From the NCBI GenBank assembly GCA_024449915.1, contig JAMZAV010000167.1:1116001-1180000 (forward strand): 64,000 nt of DNA, in the 5' to 3' direction. The notes below the pieces were generated by a model that saw nothing but the letters and a program-made list of their open reading frames with translations, ran no database searches and was not told where the DNA came from. The translations under genes were made by a program, and so were the position numbers. Shown one piece after another: positions 38,097-50,100 of this stretch. Position 1 is the first letter of the stretch. Each line of letters begins with the position of its first letter. The DNA comes from Sweltsa coloradensis (taxonomy: Eukaryota; Arthropoda; Insecta; Plecoptera; Chloroperlidae).

Positions 38097-41000
38097 GGCT
38101 TTACTAAATAGGCATTTTTAACAAATTTGTAAATACAAAAACAAATATTATAATGAAAGGGTCCCGTACATTCAATACAACTACTGTTTACTGTGTAGAC
38201 CTTATGAGCTGTTTGATTTTTAATGCAGTTTCGTTGGGAAACATATTTGAACTTTAATGAATCTATTCGATGTTTCCTTTATTTGATTGCACTTGTAAAC
38301 GTGAACATTTTTTAAAGATTAGAGTGTATCAAGGTTCCTCGAAAGAAAAAGTACAATCGCAAATACCAAGTGCGATTAATTTTTCCAAAATGAAAATTAT
38401 TTGAATGGATTCGACAAAAAATGCTTAGCAGGACTAAGTTTGGAGATTTTGAAGGTTTCATGCAAACTTCAACAATTTATAACAGCCGTTTGACCAGTAA
38501 AAAGCGAAAGAAAAATGTATACAACCAATATATAATTACATATTTTTAAATTTATTTTTGTTTTTATTTTTAGAAAAATTGATGTTTTTGTTTTCTTTGT
38601 AACCGATAATTATGAGCAATCGTTTTTTTATTATTTATAGAAAATTATAAATGTAATAGATATCGTTTTAATCAAAGTGGAAAAGTTGCATTATTTGTGC
38701 ACATGCAAGTACATCACGAATATTAAAAATAATGCATTAGATTTTGGTTCAAAAACTTCACAATTTCTAATACGTTAGGTGGCGTAATGATAATTACATT
38801 TGTAAAGTGATCTGCGGAAAAACGATGTTGTTTGTTCTCTCGAGGGTAAGCCGATTAATTTAGAGCAATCGTTTTTTGTTATATTTGGCGACAGGAAGGG
38901 TTATAAATGCGTATAAGTACGGCCTTTGACATCTAAGTGAAGGAAGTTTCGTCAATGTATGTTGTGACAGCATGTACCCCTCCACGAACGATATTGAAAC
39001 AGTCGGGGGGGCAACCTCAAGAGAGGCATTCCTGCGTTACAATCTTCCTCTACAAGCTAAAGTCTGTTAGGGTGCGTACTGAAACTTACCACTGAAGACG
39101 TGATTATGGATCAATACCCCGGAATGTTTTAGCCCCCCGACATTCCAACAGTGACGTCACGAGCGCGTCAAAATGAATCAGAGAACAGTTGAACTACTTT
39201 GCTTGAAACCGCTGGACGCCCCCCACAGCGAACGTGCTGTAACAGATGTGCAGCATTTATTCGAATGTTGACGGCTTGGCCAGGACTCGCTTAGTGGGGG
39301 CTTCCTTACGTGCCAAGGGTTTCTTCTTTTACTGTTATAGGCATATCAAAGGACGCGGGATTTTATCATAAGTATATAGGCCTAGGTACTATCAGAGAAA
39401 TAATGATGTTTTGAGGGGGTGTGGTCTGACTTCATGGGGTGACAAAAGGGGTGGTGAACAAAACGTATGTAGATTTCTGAGCCAAATTACTGACACAGAC
39501 GGTTAAGATTTGAATTTAATTCTTATCTTCTCCATTAACCCTTTTGAAAAAACTTGGATTATTTATAATATGTTGTGTGAATTACCTATTTCTACTCCTG
39601 TCATCTCTCTTCGTGTTTAGATAATGTGTAGAAAAGAACATGGGATATATTTAGTGGTGCTATCTAAACTGTTCACAGATAAGTGATAATGTGTAAAACT
39701 GCATTGAAAATTTTGAGTTTGCGGATTTTCGGATAAAGGGTTTATGTTGTTGTTAAATATTCTAGACGTAAAACATAACCCATACACATTTTGGCCTCAC
39801 CTGGTAACCTGGATAATCAAGCAGAAATATTACCTTGAATGATGCGAGAGATGGATGACTTGAGATGCTGTTGGTCCTTCACACCCAAATCTAAAACAAA
39901 GATATTCTATTTTTAATTACATTCCTCATCTGAATTACTTATTTTCAATTCAATAGCAAATTTGCAAGTGTAAACATTAAGTATGCCCTACTATCAAACT
40001 CCTCCCAACCTCTAAAACCAATTCTTCTCGGAGACGAAACAGTTTACGATATGAAATAACGAATTCTAAGTAAAATAATTTTTACTACCGTACTCTTTGG
40101 AAATCGATGACGAACTTCAGTAAATGATTAAAATACTATTTAAAAAAAAAATGTAATTATAAAGTTTCGTTTCAAGCTGCTATAATCTACAAATTTATTT
40201 ACCGATTACTGCATACTAATTGTAAATCAATTTATATACTATTGTTATACAAATAAAATAAAGTTTCAATTAAGGGGGACTATGTGAATCAAATAAATAG
40301 TGACCAATAAGTGTGCCAATAAATAAGTGTGGATGTAATAATTTGCATCATGAAAGCATAGATTCGCTTGTCATCACTTTGTATATTCTAACATAAACCT
40401 ATTATATTCTTTATGTGAAATAACACATTTTCAGACTTTCCAACTGAAAACTCAAAACCGCGTTTCTCCGCGCTCAGCAACGTGACGTCAGGTCATCCTA
40501 TATTTCCTATGACATTTCTTTTTCTCCCAGCTTCTTGTTATAAATCGCAAGGGAACGTGCCGGGGTCTCGGACGATGGAAGGCGGTGAGGGGGGGGGGGG
40601 GGGGGGGGGTCTTGGTTTTGGTGGTGAGCTCGAGCCAGCAAAGCGAGCTACATATCCATCGAGGGTAGATACAGATTTCGTTCGATTTTACAAAGGTTTT
40701 CGTGCACATGTAGGAGGGGGTGGGGATGGGGATGGGGATTTAATATGCGAACCGTTGGTTTGACACGGTCCATTTGATATGGGCGAATCAAGACGTTTCA
40801 CTTCCATCTCTCTGGTCTGTGAGGTGAGTGAGGCTATTATCAGACTCTAGCTAGCAGACGACTGGGACTGGGTGATCGCAAACAAATCATACGCGCAACA
40901 TAACAACGAATACCTAACAAAAGTGTCATAGTTCATGTTCATTGTCATTTTAAATTACACTTGCGTTGACAGATTTTTGAATAATCCGTAGGAGTAGCCA

Positions 41001-42157
41001 TGATATTTAAACTAATCAGCCATGGCCTATTAAATACATGTTGTGTTAACTATATGGGAAGAAAAAGCAATTTTTTTCTTTCAGTGTAATAAAATAATAA
41101 TGAACACAAAATAATGCAATAAAATTTGCAAGATTTTCAGAATCGTATAACTCAATCCCCACTTTTGATTTCAGATTCTAGAATTCAGAAGTTTTGTTCA
41201 AATACAGTTTTCTTTTTAATTTAAGTGATACAAGTGTTGTCTTTCAATTATACAACAAATATGTTCTACTAGATGAGAAAAAAATCCCCCCATACTACGT
41301 GACAACAGTTCGATGAACACCTTTCAGGCAGAGCCTTCCTGTTACACGAACCTCTAAACTAGAGAGTAAAGCAGGTACAAAATAGCTCATTGTCTTTAAA
41401 TTGAGAGAAAACAATAAAATCAAATGACTAAAGTTTGTCTTGTGTGAAAACTACCCCTCGTGGTAAATCCATCTGTCTCATGCAGAGTTGGGAGTCGCCC
41501 AGTGCGTGCAGAGTGCGTGAGTGTGGTCAGCATGGGGTGTCCGATCTCGACTGAGGATTTCAATTCCGCCCCCCCCCCCCATTTCACTTTTCTCAAACCC
41601 CCGAGTTTACACTGGCCATCAAAAGCCGTTCTCGCCTTTAGTGTGAGCTACTACACTGAGCCAATGTTCTCTCCTCAAAACCGACATTCCCGCCAGGGGA
41701 TAACAAAACTGGGCTTGACACATTTGAAAACGATTTCCTTTCGTTCTGGACCAGGCTTTACCACTTTGATCACTTAGGTACAGGGCAACGTCATGACAAG
41801 TGGCTGTGCGAGTGCAGTTATAGGTGGAACAAATAGGGCATGCATTGAAAACATTACTTGTCGATTGTCTTGATAACAATCCCATCAATCTGACATTATT
41901 ACTTAAAGAATTACATTTGACATATTTACCTTAAAATTAATGAGCCCAAAACAAAAATGAAGAGATTGAGGGGAGATGGAGTGTCCAAAGTGGGTATTTT
42001 TTAAAGCTTAATTTAACTTAATAACATAATTATTTGTAATTATGAAAATATTAAAGTGGCATAAAAGTTCAAACATGAAGTGGGATTGAATTTGTATATG
42101 CCCTACGACTACGATGGTTAATTCCTCTTCCAGTCTTGATCAGTTAGGCAAGAAAGC
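38097..42157. other. Gene-free stretch
   Basis: No gene was recognised. GC-richer, non-repetitive blocks at about 38,990-39,340 and 41,450-41,860 are candidate regulatory elements. A 21-base G run lies at 40,589-40,609, just downstream of a GTGACGTCAGG CRE-like site near 40,482. A 12-base C run lies at 41,569-41,580. Open frames overlapping the homopolymers are not credible genes. Confidence 0.4.
40589..40609. repeat. Poly-G run, 21 bases
   Basis: An uninterrupted run of 21 G is seen, and another of 18 G at 43,659-43,676. Such tracts are prone to slippage and to assembly error, and can form G-quadruplexes. Confidence 0.9.
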
Positions 42158-42284
42158 TCGTTATGGTTACCTCTGCGCCAATCTGGCCGTTATTTTTTAC
42201 CAACCAAAGTACGTTTAAACCATCTCTGCGCCATTAGGCCACTCACGACGGTTCGGTAGGTTCGTTTGACCACTTCGAGTTTAG

Positions 42285-42427
42285 TTTTGACCACCCATGC
42301 GCCACACTGGCCGGTGACGACGTCTCGAGGCTAGTTTTGACCACCCCTGCGCCACACTGGCCGGTGACGACGCCTCGAGGCTAGTTTTGGCCACCCCTGC
42401 GCCACACTGGCCGGTGACGACGTCTCG
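42285..42427. repeat. Minisatellite, 50-bp unit, ~3 copies
   Basis: Units starting TTTTG(A/G)CCACCC begin at 42,285, 42,335 and 42,385 and are nearly identical, with the core GCGCCACACTGGCCGGTGACGACG split over the unit. More diverged relatives with TGCGCCA extend left to about 42,160. The array is GC-rich and CpG-rich in an AT-rich setting. One minus frame is open through it and encodes a repeated peptide; I take this as a by-product. Confidence 0.9.
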
Positions 42428-42547
42428 GTTGGATGCCGCATGCATGGTTATGACGGTAATTGAAAGCGGTCGCACAAAGAGGCTCTGGCCACTTCTACTT
42501 GCATACTCTTCAAACTTCGCCCCCAACTCAATTCCGCGAGGCGACAT

Positions 42548-45169
42548 TTAGATTTTCAATTTCAAAGCTTTTTATAGACAAGTTACTTATCTGGTTGTTG
42601 CGTGAAGTCGGGCTCGCCTGTGGTCAACTAGGCCCATAAACGATGTGCAATTTCGTTTCATTCAGAGAGCATCAAATAGGCTCAAATTCAAAGCCTCCCA
42701 TGACAAGACTGAACAACTTTGACGTGCTACTCTGCATCAAAGATATTCAAAATAATATACAGAGAGGGTTGGAGGGGGGCGTTGATATTATGGTGGATAT
42801 ATAATCACAATGTTCTGCTTGTATTTTATTTTGCGAGTAAGAGAGTTGTAGAGTGTTTGGTTCAGTTTGTTCGGAAATTTAGGTATTCGACACCTGTGTT
42901 AATCGTGAAAGTAAATTTAAAATTCGTCAATGGGTTTGAAAGATGACGAGAAGCAAAATAACTATTGTTTTACTATTTGAAATTCTCAGGCCTAGGCCTA
43001 TAGTCATTGGCTAAACATTGGAGAGGGCGATTCATAAATAAAAGTTTGTTACCTCGGCGAAGGTTGGGTGTGTGGAGAAGGTCGACTTGCAATAGTGAGA
43101 CGGAACCTGCATTTTTATTCTTTCATTATCAATTGTTATCACATCGGTTAAAATTCCAACCATGAAGAGTCCAAAAATAGTCGAAATAATAAATATGGAT
43201 GAAAACTATATATTTCAAATGTATAGCCCCCAGATTTGTGTGTATAAGATATAATGTTATGCGATCAATGACATTGGTAATAAGCTATAGTCAATCGCTG
43301 CATGGTTCCTCTTTAAAAACCAAATGAATGGAATTCGAATGACTTGGAGTAAGGGTGTGGGGTGGGGTTTCTTAGTCGCACTGGGGCACCACCGGTTACG
43401 TCATCATATAGCGCGAAGGAAGGGGAAGGATCTGTAATATCGTTGTGATTTTGTAATTTCCGCGATCAGGCGCTCAGACTGTTCGACAGTTGCAGATGAC
43501 AGCAGCTGCTTGCTTTGCTTTGCACCCGACATTACTTACAGCATCCTCCCGTCATTGTGGATGAGGCTGGCGATGTCATCACTCGTGTGCATGGGCTTTA
43601 CACTTTGCACACGTCAAGTAGGTGTTCATGTACAACACGCAACGAACACTTCGACTTTGGGGGGGGGGGGGGGGGGACTAATTAAGTCTCGATATAGTTT
43701 TAAACATATCCCTCAAAATCACACAGTTCAATTTAATATACAGCACCACATTCACGACGCTATTTCAACCCTCGATTAATCGGCGTCATCACAGAATAGA
43801 ATAATTTTCTATAATCATATTTTGTAGACGTAGTAATAATTAAATATTCAAGTCTTAAGTCACTCTTAACCAGTTAATTACCAGTACATTAGAACAGACA
43901 CACGCAAGCAATGAAAAATGATTGTTGTGGATATAACTCTGTTATTAACAACTTCCTCACTTTTTATATTTACTCTAAATTACGAAGGTTTGTTTTATTG
44001 TGTTTAATATAGAAGGTCTACATTGCATTTTAATTTTTTGTATTCAGATACCAGCAATATATATTACATAATTAGAGCTTTGAGGAAATTTACATATCCT
44101 CGATCACTTTTGAGGGTTGGATGTATTGTACTCAATTCTTCACACGAGAAAATGTTTTTTATTACTATGGAACGAATAGGGTTCGTTTAAAATCAATAGT
44201 TCGTATTTTATAGCCAATAGCCACGTTCGAATGCTAATTGGAATATGATATAAGACATTTAACTTCCCCGCGATCAGATGTTGGTAGTACCCAGAATGCA
44301 ATTGTTTGTTTTTTACACAATGGATAAGTTATTCATAACCCTCAGGACAGACATCTTAGCACTATACTCGCCCCATTTACAACCGTGCCTTATGCATTTT
44401 AAACGCTAACTTATGACAGTAAGAATATAAATACCTTTTTAAAGGTGGCTTATGACAAAGAGTTTCTTTTTAAAGATGTCAACTGCGTGTAATTTAATGT
44501 TGTGACGGTGAGGACATCTTTTGAATAAAGCGACCAACAAATCTCCATTAGCATTTCATTGCTCTGCGTATAGCGAAGATATGATGCGGAAGGATAGGAC
44601 GGACAAAAAGACAGACAAAAACAACCCTATACGGGCTATCTTATCAGACATGGGCGTTAAAATATAGCTTACTATATCTAAAACATGTTCTTGAAGGGTA
44701 TCTTCTTTGCTTCCTACTTGTGTGCTTTCACACACTTTGCGTTCAGCATGGTTGTATATAGCAGAACTGCAGACCTTCGCTCAAAAAAATATATATTTGG
44801 CCAACCCCAACATGGAAAAAAACAAAACACCATAATGAAAGTAATGAGAGTTTTAAAATGCATTAGTAAAAAGGTTATAGGCTTTGTGTAATTTCCAGAC
44901 TAATATAGGTAATAATTATGTATAAACTAAGAAATTCACTAATAGACTGTGGATGAGGAGACAGATTGGATATGTGCCAAAAAGTTTGTAACGTCAATAT
45001 AAATTTGGATTTGAGTACAGCTGCTCACGCATTTTTCTTATTTTCTTATTCTTGCATTTTTTCAAAGTAAGTTTTTTAATTTTTGTATTGATCTCCATTC
45101 TTCATGTACCTTTGGGATAAGTTCATGCTTTGTGGATATAGTTGTATGTTAAACACGTACGTATATGAA
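42548..45169. other. Gene-free stretch
   Basis: No gene was recognised. A GC-richer patch at about 43,360-43,660 precedes an 18-base G run. Otherwise AT-rich with short open frames of no known domain. Confidence 0.45.
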
Positions 45170-46330
45170 TTATTGCATGGTAGAGTGAGAGCCAAGTCTT
45201 GTGATATGAATTCTGAATGTGTTGCCCACGCAAAATAAGCGATTATATAACAGTCATTCTCATTAGTGATTGCTTATAAATGATATGAGTAATGTGATAA
45301 GGGGCATGTGCTGTCCATGCAAAAGCGAAGATAATCATATTAATTAGGGTTACCTTATGATATGAGTACTGTGATAAGGGGCGTGTGCTTCCCATGCATA
45401 GTATAAGTGTAGAAATTTGCTGTTTATAGAGAGAGGCCTACCTGTGCTGGCAGTATACTTTTTAATTGCTTGCACAATCTCCTTTAAGATATAAGACATG
45501 TGGAAAATTTGAAAAGGGAACTTAAGACATTTTTAATTCAAAAATGTTTTTACTCAGTTGATGTATTTTTGTGTAAATCTTACTAATTGTTTGTGTTTGT
45601 TTAGATAGAAATTTGTAATAACTGGTCTATGTTCGCTGTTTTTTAAATTTTTATTATTATCTTAATTTTTATTAATTGACGTGCTTTTATCATAATAGCA
45701 AAAAAATGTAAAGAAAGAAGCAAGAAATGAAAAAAAAAGAAAAAAGAAAATATCATAGAAGTTAGGGATTACTTTATGATATGAGTAGGCCTACTGTGAT
45801 AAGGGGCATGTGCTTCTCATGCATAAGCGTAGATGTCATAGCAATGAGGGATTACTTTATGAATATGAGTACCATAATATGAGATATCATATGAGTATAC
45901 CACAATATGAGATAGCATAGTGCTTTGTTATATTATTATGATATGTGCTGCCCTCGCAGCCTACGCGCATAGTAAGCGTAGATATGGGTAGTTAGTAATT
46001 TGCTTTATATTACTGTGATACAGGTTGCCCATGCATAATAAGCGTAGATACCATAGTGATAAGTCAGTGATAACTTTATGATATGAGTAGCCTATACGGT
46101 TATATAGGCAATGTGCTGGTGCTGCTTATATAGTAAGCGTAAATTAAAGTGATTTGAGATATGAGGTATGTGCTGCCCACGCATAGTAAGCGTAGATATA
46201 AAGTGATTTGAGATATGAGGTATGTGCTGCCCACGCATAGCGAGCGTAGATATCAAAGTGATTTGTGATATGAGGTATGAGCTGCCCACGCATAGTAAGC
46301 GTAGATATGTGCTGCCCCAGTGCCCACGCA
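45170..46330. repeat. Degenerate tandem array upstream of the first coding exon
   Basis: Variants of GATATGAG...ATGTGCTGCCCACGCATAGTAAGCGTAGATA recur many times, described here by their parts. The best-conserved units start with GATATGAGGTATG at about 46,158, 46,212 and 46,267, a period of 54-55 bp. Looser copies with GATAAGGGGCATGTGCT lie to the left near 45,295, 45,375 and 45,800. The array ends about 830 bp before the predicted start codon. Confidence 0.8.
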
Positions 46331-46369
46331 CATTGAAAGCAAAGATCTGCTAGCTCCCCTAGCCATGCA

Positions 46370-46470
46370 GTCTGTGAGTCTGAGAGCGATACGCAAACTG
46401 GCGGAGCTCTCTCATCCGCCGTCGTTTCATCTCTGAGCCTGATGCAGTCGCATCAGTTCTATCCATCCCC
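46370..46470 (+). promoter_or_regulatory. Candidate promoter and transcription start
   Basis: A GC-richer, non-repetitive segment lies between the degenerate array and the first coding exon. It contains GCATCAGTTCT with an arthropod-type initiator TCAGT at 46,453-46,457, and no obvious TATA box about 30 bp upstream. Its place on the plus strand, about 700 bp before the predicted ATG, suits a TATA-less developmental-gene promoter. Position and motif are the only support. Confidence 0.3.
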
Positions 46471-47155
46471 CCACCAACCTCGGAATCTGTGCACGATGGA
46501 GGGGAGGGGAGAATCGACTCTTCTGACCACGCCCCAGACCAACTTCAACTCCTCCCATCTTCTGACTGACGTTTTGCCGGCACGCTGCTATGTGCTGAGT
46601 TACTGGCAGACGCTAGAACACATATCAACTCCGAACCGCAATACTATCTCCAAAAATACATTCGCGAACAGATGGTAACCGTAACTATCGAATTATAATA
46701 TTCGAACGTCACGTGGGTGCACAAAACTGGTAGCTAACGCCTTTTAAACCTCTTCGTAGATGACATTCTTTTAAATGAATCAATACATTAACAAATTACA
46801 CTTCGATTGTCAATGATATTTTCAGTGTGTGAAGTGTCAGAAATTAATAAGCAGAAATGTGCAAAAACTTGAAACTGCGTGTGTTTTGGTATCAACGAAC
46901 GTGATAGTGGATGTGATCTGAAATTTATGTACTCTATTGTAAAGAAGGTGTTGTTAATTTAAGTGTAGTGATCTTATGTCAAACGAATAACATGATAAGA
47001 GTGATAGTGGACTAATTACTGTGGGTGGTAGTGAGTTTGGAACTGACAGTGTGATTGTGTATCCAACGGCAATGTGTCTAGAACAAAATGCTCATTGTTA
47101 ATGACGGTACCTTTGAAAATTACGCTTTATTATTGTGATAGATGATTAGGAGATA

Positions 47156-47162
47156 ATGACAG
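47156..47162 (+). CDS. Predicted 7-nt first coding exon segment of the PR-domain gene
   Basis: The sequence ATGACAG is followed at once by GTAAGT, a consensus 5' splice site. It gives Met, Thr and the first base of a third codon. The exon at 60,300 begins two bases into a codon, so the two join in phase to give a Met-Thr-Gly start leading directly into that exon's open frame. The upstream part of this exon, perhaps from about 46,455, would be 5' untranslated and has in-frame stops. The PR-domain exon itself has no other convincing start except a Met 13 residues in. Transcript data are lacking, so a different first exon upstream of the window or inside the intron remains possible. Confidence 0.45.
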
Positions 47163-50100
47163 GTAAGTTCAAATTACATTATTTTGAGCCTTTGAGGGAG
47201 ATTATAGGCAGCTTGCTTGCTAAAATGATTATTGATTGTGTGACGTGGTGGTTGTAATGGGATGCTTCCTAGTTCCTATACTTATACAGGGACATTGAAT
47301 GTCCACTATATGGCTCTTGACATGAAATAATCAAATAAGATATAGTCTCTTCGTTGCAGACTTGATATAAGCAGTAATGTTACATTGCTTTATAGCACAT
47401 AATTTGTGCCTCTGCAGCTGCAAAGTATGCATTTGCATGGTCTCATCATTAGGGAAGAATATAACTTGAAAGTACGACATATTACGTTAAACTATTATCT
47501 TTATAATTTAACATATCATTAGAAACTGTGGAACTGAGATGACGTAAAAGCAATCATTTAACATATTTCCTGCTTCACCACAAATAATCTATTGGCATAT
47601 TCCTGTAGCCCGTTTACACAAATACGTCAATAGCATGCCCAGCAAGCTATAATATTCTCCTTACACATCGCGGAACACTAGTCCTAAGTTACTATTGATA
47701 GACAACATTTTAATGTCTGTTTTATTAATCAGTTTTATTTAATTTTAATGGTGTTAATTTATTCATATCTTAACTGGAAAAAGTAGCCTACTTACAACAA
47801 ATGGGATATATATAAATGCACAATACAAACAATCAAACATAAAAACCCACTGAAATCAATATTCAAAAGCAATGCACACTTTTGTTTCAGCAGTTAAAAT
47901 GCATGTTAAACGGTGGTGTACAACAATTTGTAGACTTTTAACTAATTAAGCATTTAATTTCGTGAGTATGTATTTGGGTGTCATAGGGGACATGGGTGGT
48001 ACATATACGTGTTCTCTGTACTATACACTTTTGGAATACCATAAATTATCTTAATCCTATAAAAAATTTTCATAAATATACTTTATAACAAACTACCGGG
48101 ATACCTAATTTTGTATATTCTGAAACTGCATGATATAGGCTACCTCTTTGTCTGAGCACCGAAATATCTGCACCCGATTGTTTTATTTTTGTGTGAATTG
48201 CGGCCATGCGTTCCACGATAAAAACCCCGCCTGAAGTTTTATGTTTAGTCAACAGGCCGTGTAATAGCTTCATCTGCAATCTGATCTATCTGGGGGGGTC
48301 CTGGCAATGTGACACCGCGTAACATAACCCACGCTTGGAGCTGTAATGATGGGTAGAACATGCCAGGAGCTACGGATAGCGGATCAGCGTCGGATGATTC
48401 GTCGGGGTGTCTGGTGGTGATACGGACTGATGGGCGGTAGGGCCAAAGATATAATATACAATAAACTGGAGTTATACCGTGGGGGGTAAGACCTAAAGAA
48501 CTGGTGGCCGGTATAATCTACGTGGAGAGGGAGTGGAGTGGGGTGTATGGGGAGGTGGGTACACAGATGTTGATATGACGTTTCGTCTGCATGTTACGAG
48601 TAAAGTTTGGATAAGTATAAGAATTGGTGGGCGTAATTAATGAATTTTGGAGCTATCTTCGCTTATCAGAATGAAGTAAACCTCAAATTGGCTTAAAAAG
48701 CTAATTAAACTAAAATATAAGTATAACATCGATAGGTTATATATATTTGGATATAATTAGTACTGATAACAAATTATAATCTCACTTTACCGGTTTGTCC
48801 ACACGTTCTCAAAATAAATTAAGCATGGTAAATACTCTGAGCGAATATGTTGTTTTTTCTCTTCACAATAAGGTGTTTTAGATACCCAATCTTTACATTC
48901 CCATAATGACAGTGGGAAACCATGAATAATCATAGGTAATAGTCCTCCTATTATTCCCTGGGCTAAGGTGGAAAAGGTCGTCCGGATAGGCAAGGTAGAA
49001 TAAAAGACACACCAACCGGTTTAAATTATGACTTCATTCGTGTATAAATCCCTGGATGTATTATAAGTTAATTCGTAATATATTACAGTTCAATGATAAT
49101 ATTTTCGTCTGAACTATTGACTAATGAAAAGTAATTGACTAATTTGTTCTCATTTCAAAGCGAAGCTACTAAAACACTGCTATATTGCTCCCTGCACTTC
49201 ATATCTGAGGGGGATGAATAAACAACTTTTGGGGGTGATGATATCAGTAAATACACTGTCGGCAACGACATCCAATAAAGAGACACCAAATCAGTTGGTC
49301 CGGATGTTTGCCTATGTATTATCTTGTGTGAAGTTGTACATGATTGAATACAGATGCTAGTATGGGTTTTACAAGACATGTTCAGGGTGCTAAGTTGAAG
49401 TAGTCTATACTTGGCACACAGTAAGCAATTATTCAGCATCCTTATTGATTTATATATTCTTAATTTTGTTTTATTTTCCTATATAAAGTCTCTTCTGAGG
49501 TATGTGTTACTTCCCATTAAAAATAGTAGTCTTAATGTGTGCCCATAAGTCATTGGGCATCAGTGTTATGAAAATTAGCATTCACAGCCTTTTTGTCAGA
49601 TTACTATCATGTTTTGTTTATAAATAGTTGGTCTGTAAAATTCCTCTTCGAGACAGTGTCTATGCCTATGTCTGAGCAATAGAGAGCGTGTGAGAGAGAG
49701 GGGGGATGGAGAGAGTGAGAGGAGAGAGAGCACGGAGTGAGTGTAGTATTCAAACTATACACACACATTGGTGCGATTATGTCTGTGGTTTTCGCACGTT
49801 GTTATCGCCGGGACGTCCGGTTACTGTGGTCAAATTTACAACCACTGAAGCTCATTACTGAAGATCACTATCTTACGGTCAACAAGATCCGGAAGAAAGA
49901 GCGAAATTAAAATAATATCAGGAAAACATTCTTTTATTTATTTATCTTGTTAACGAGGCAAAAGAACCTGGATACGAGTGTTAGAAACAGGGATAAAAAT
50001 CAACATAATTAAACGTCGAGGCTTATCTGTGTATATCCTGAAGATAGACGCAGACCACAGTGGTAGAGAAAAAGTAAATCCGTTTCTAGCTAGGACCTTA

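Noticed and set aside
46442..46678. 78-codon open frame near the candidate promoter
   Set aside because: It would be an upstream frame in the predicted 5' untranslated exon; no domain or coding signature.
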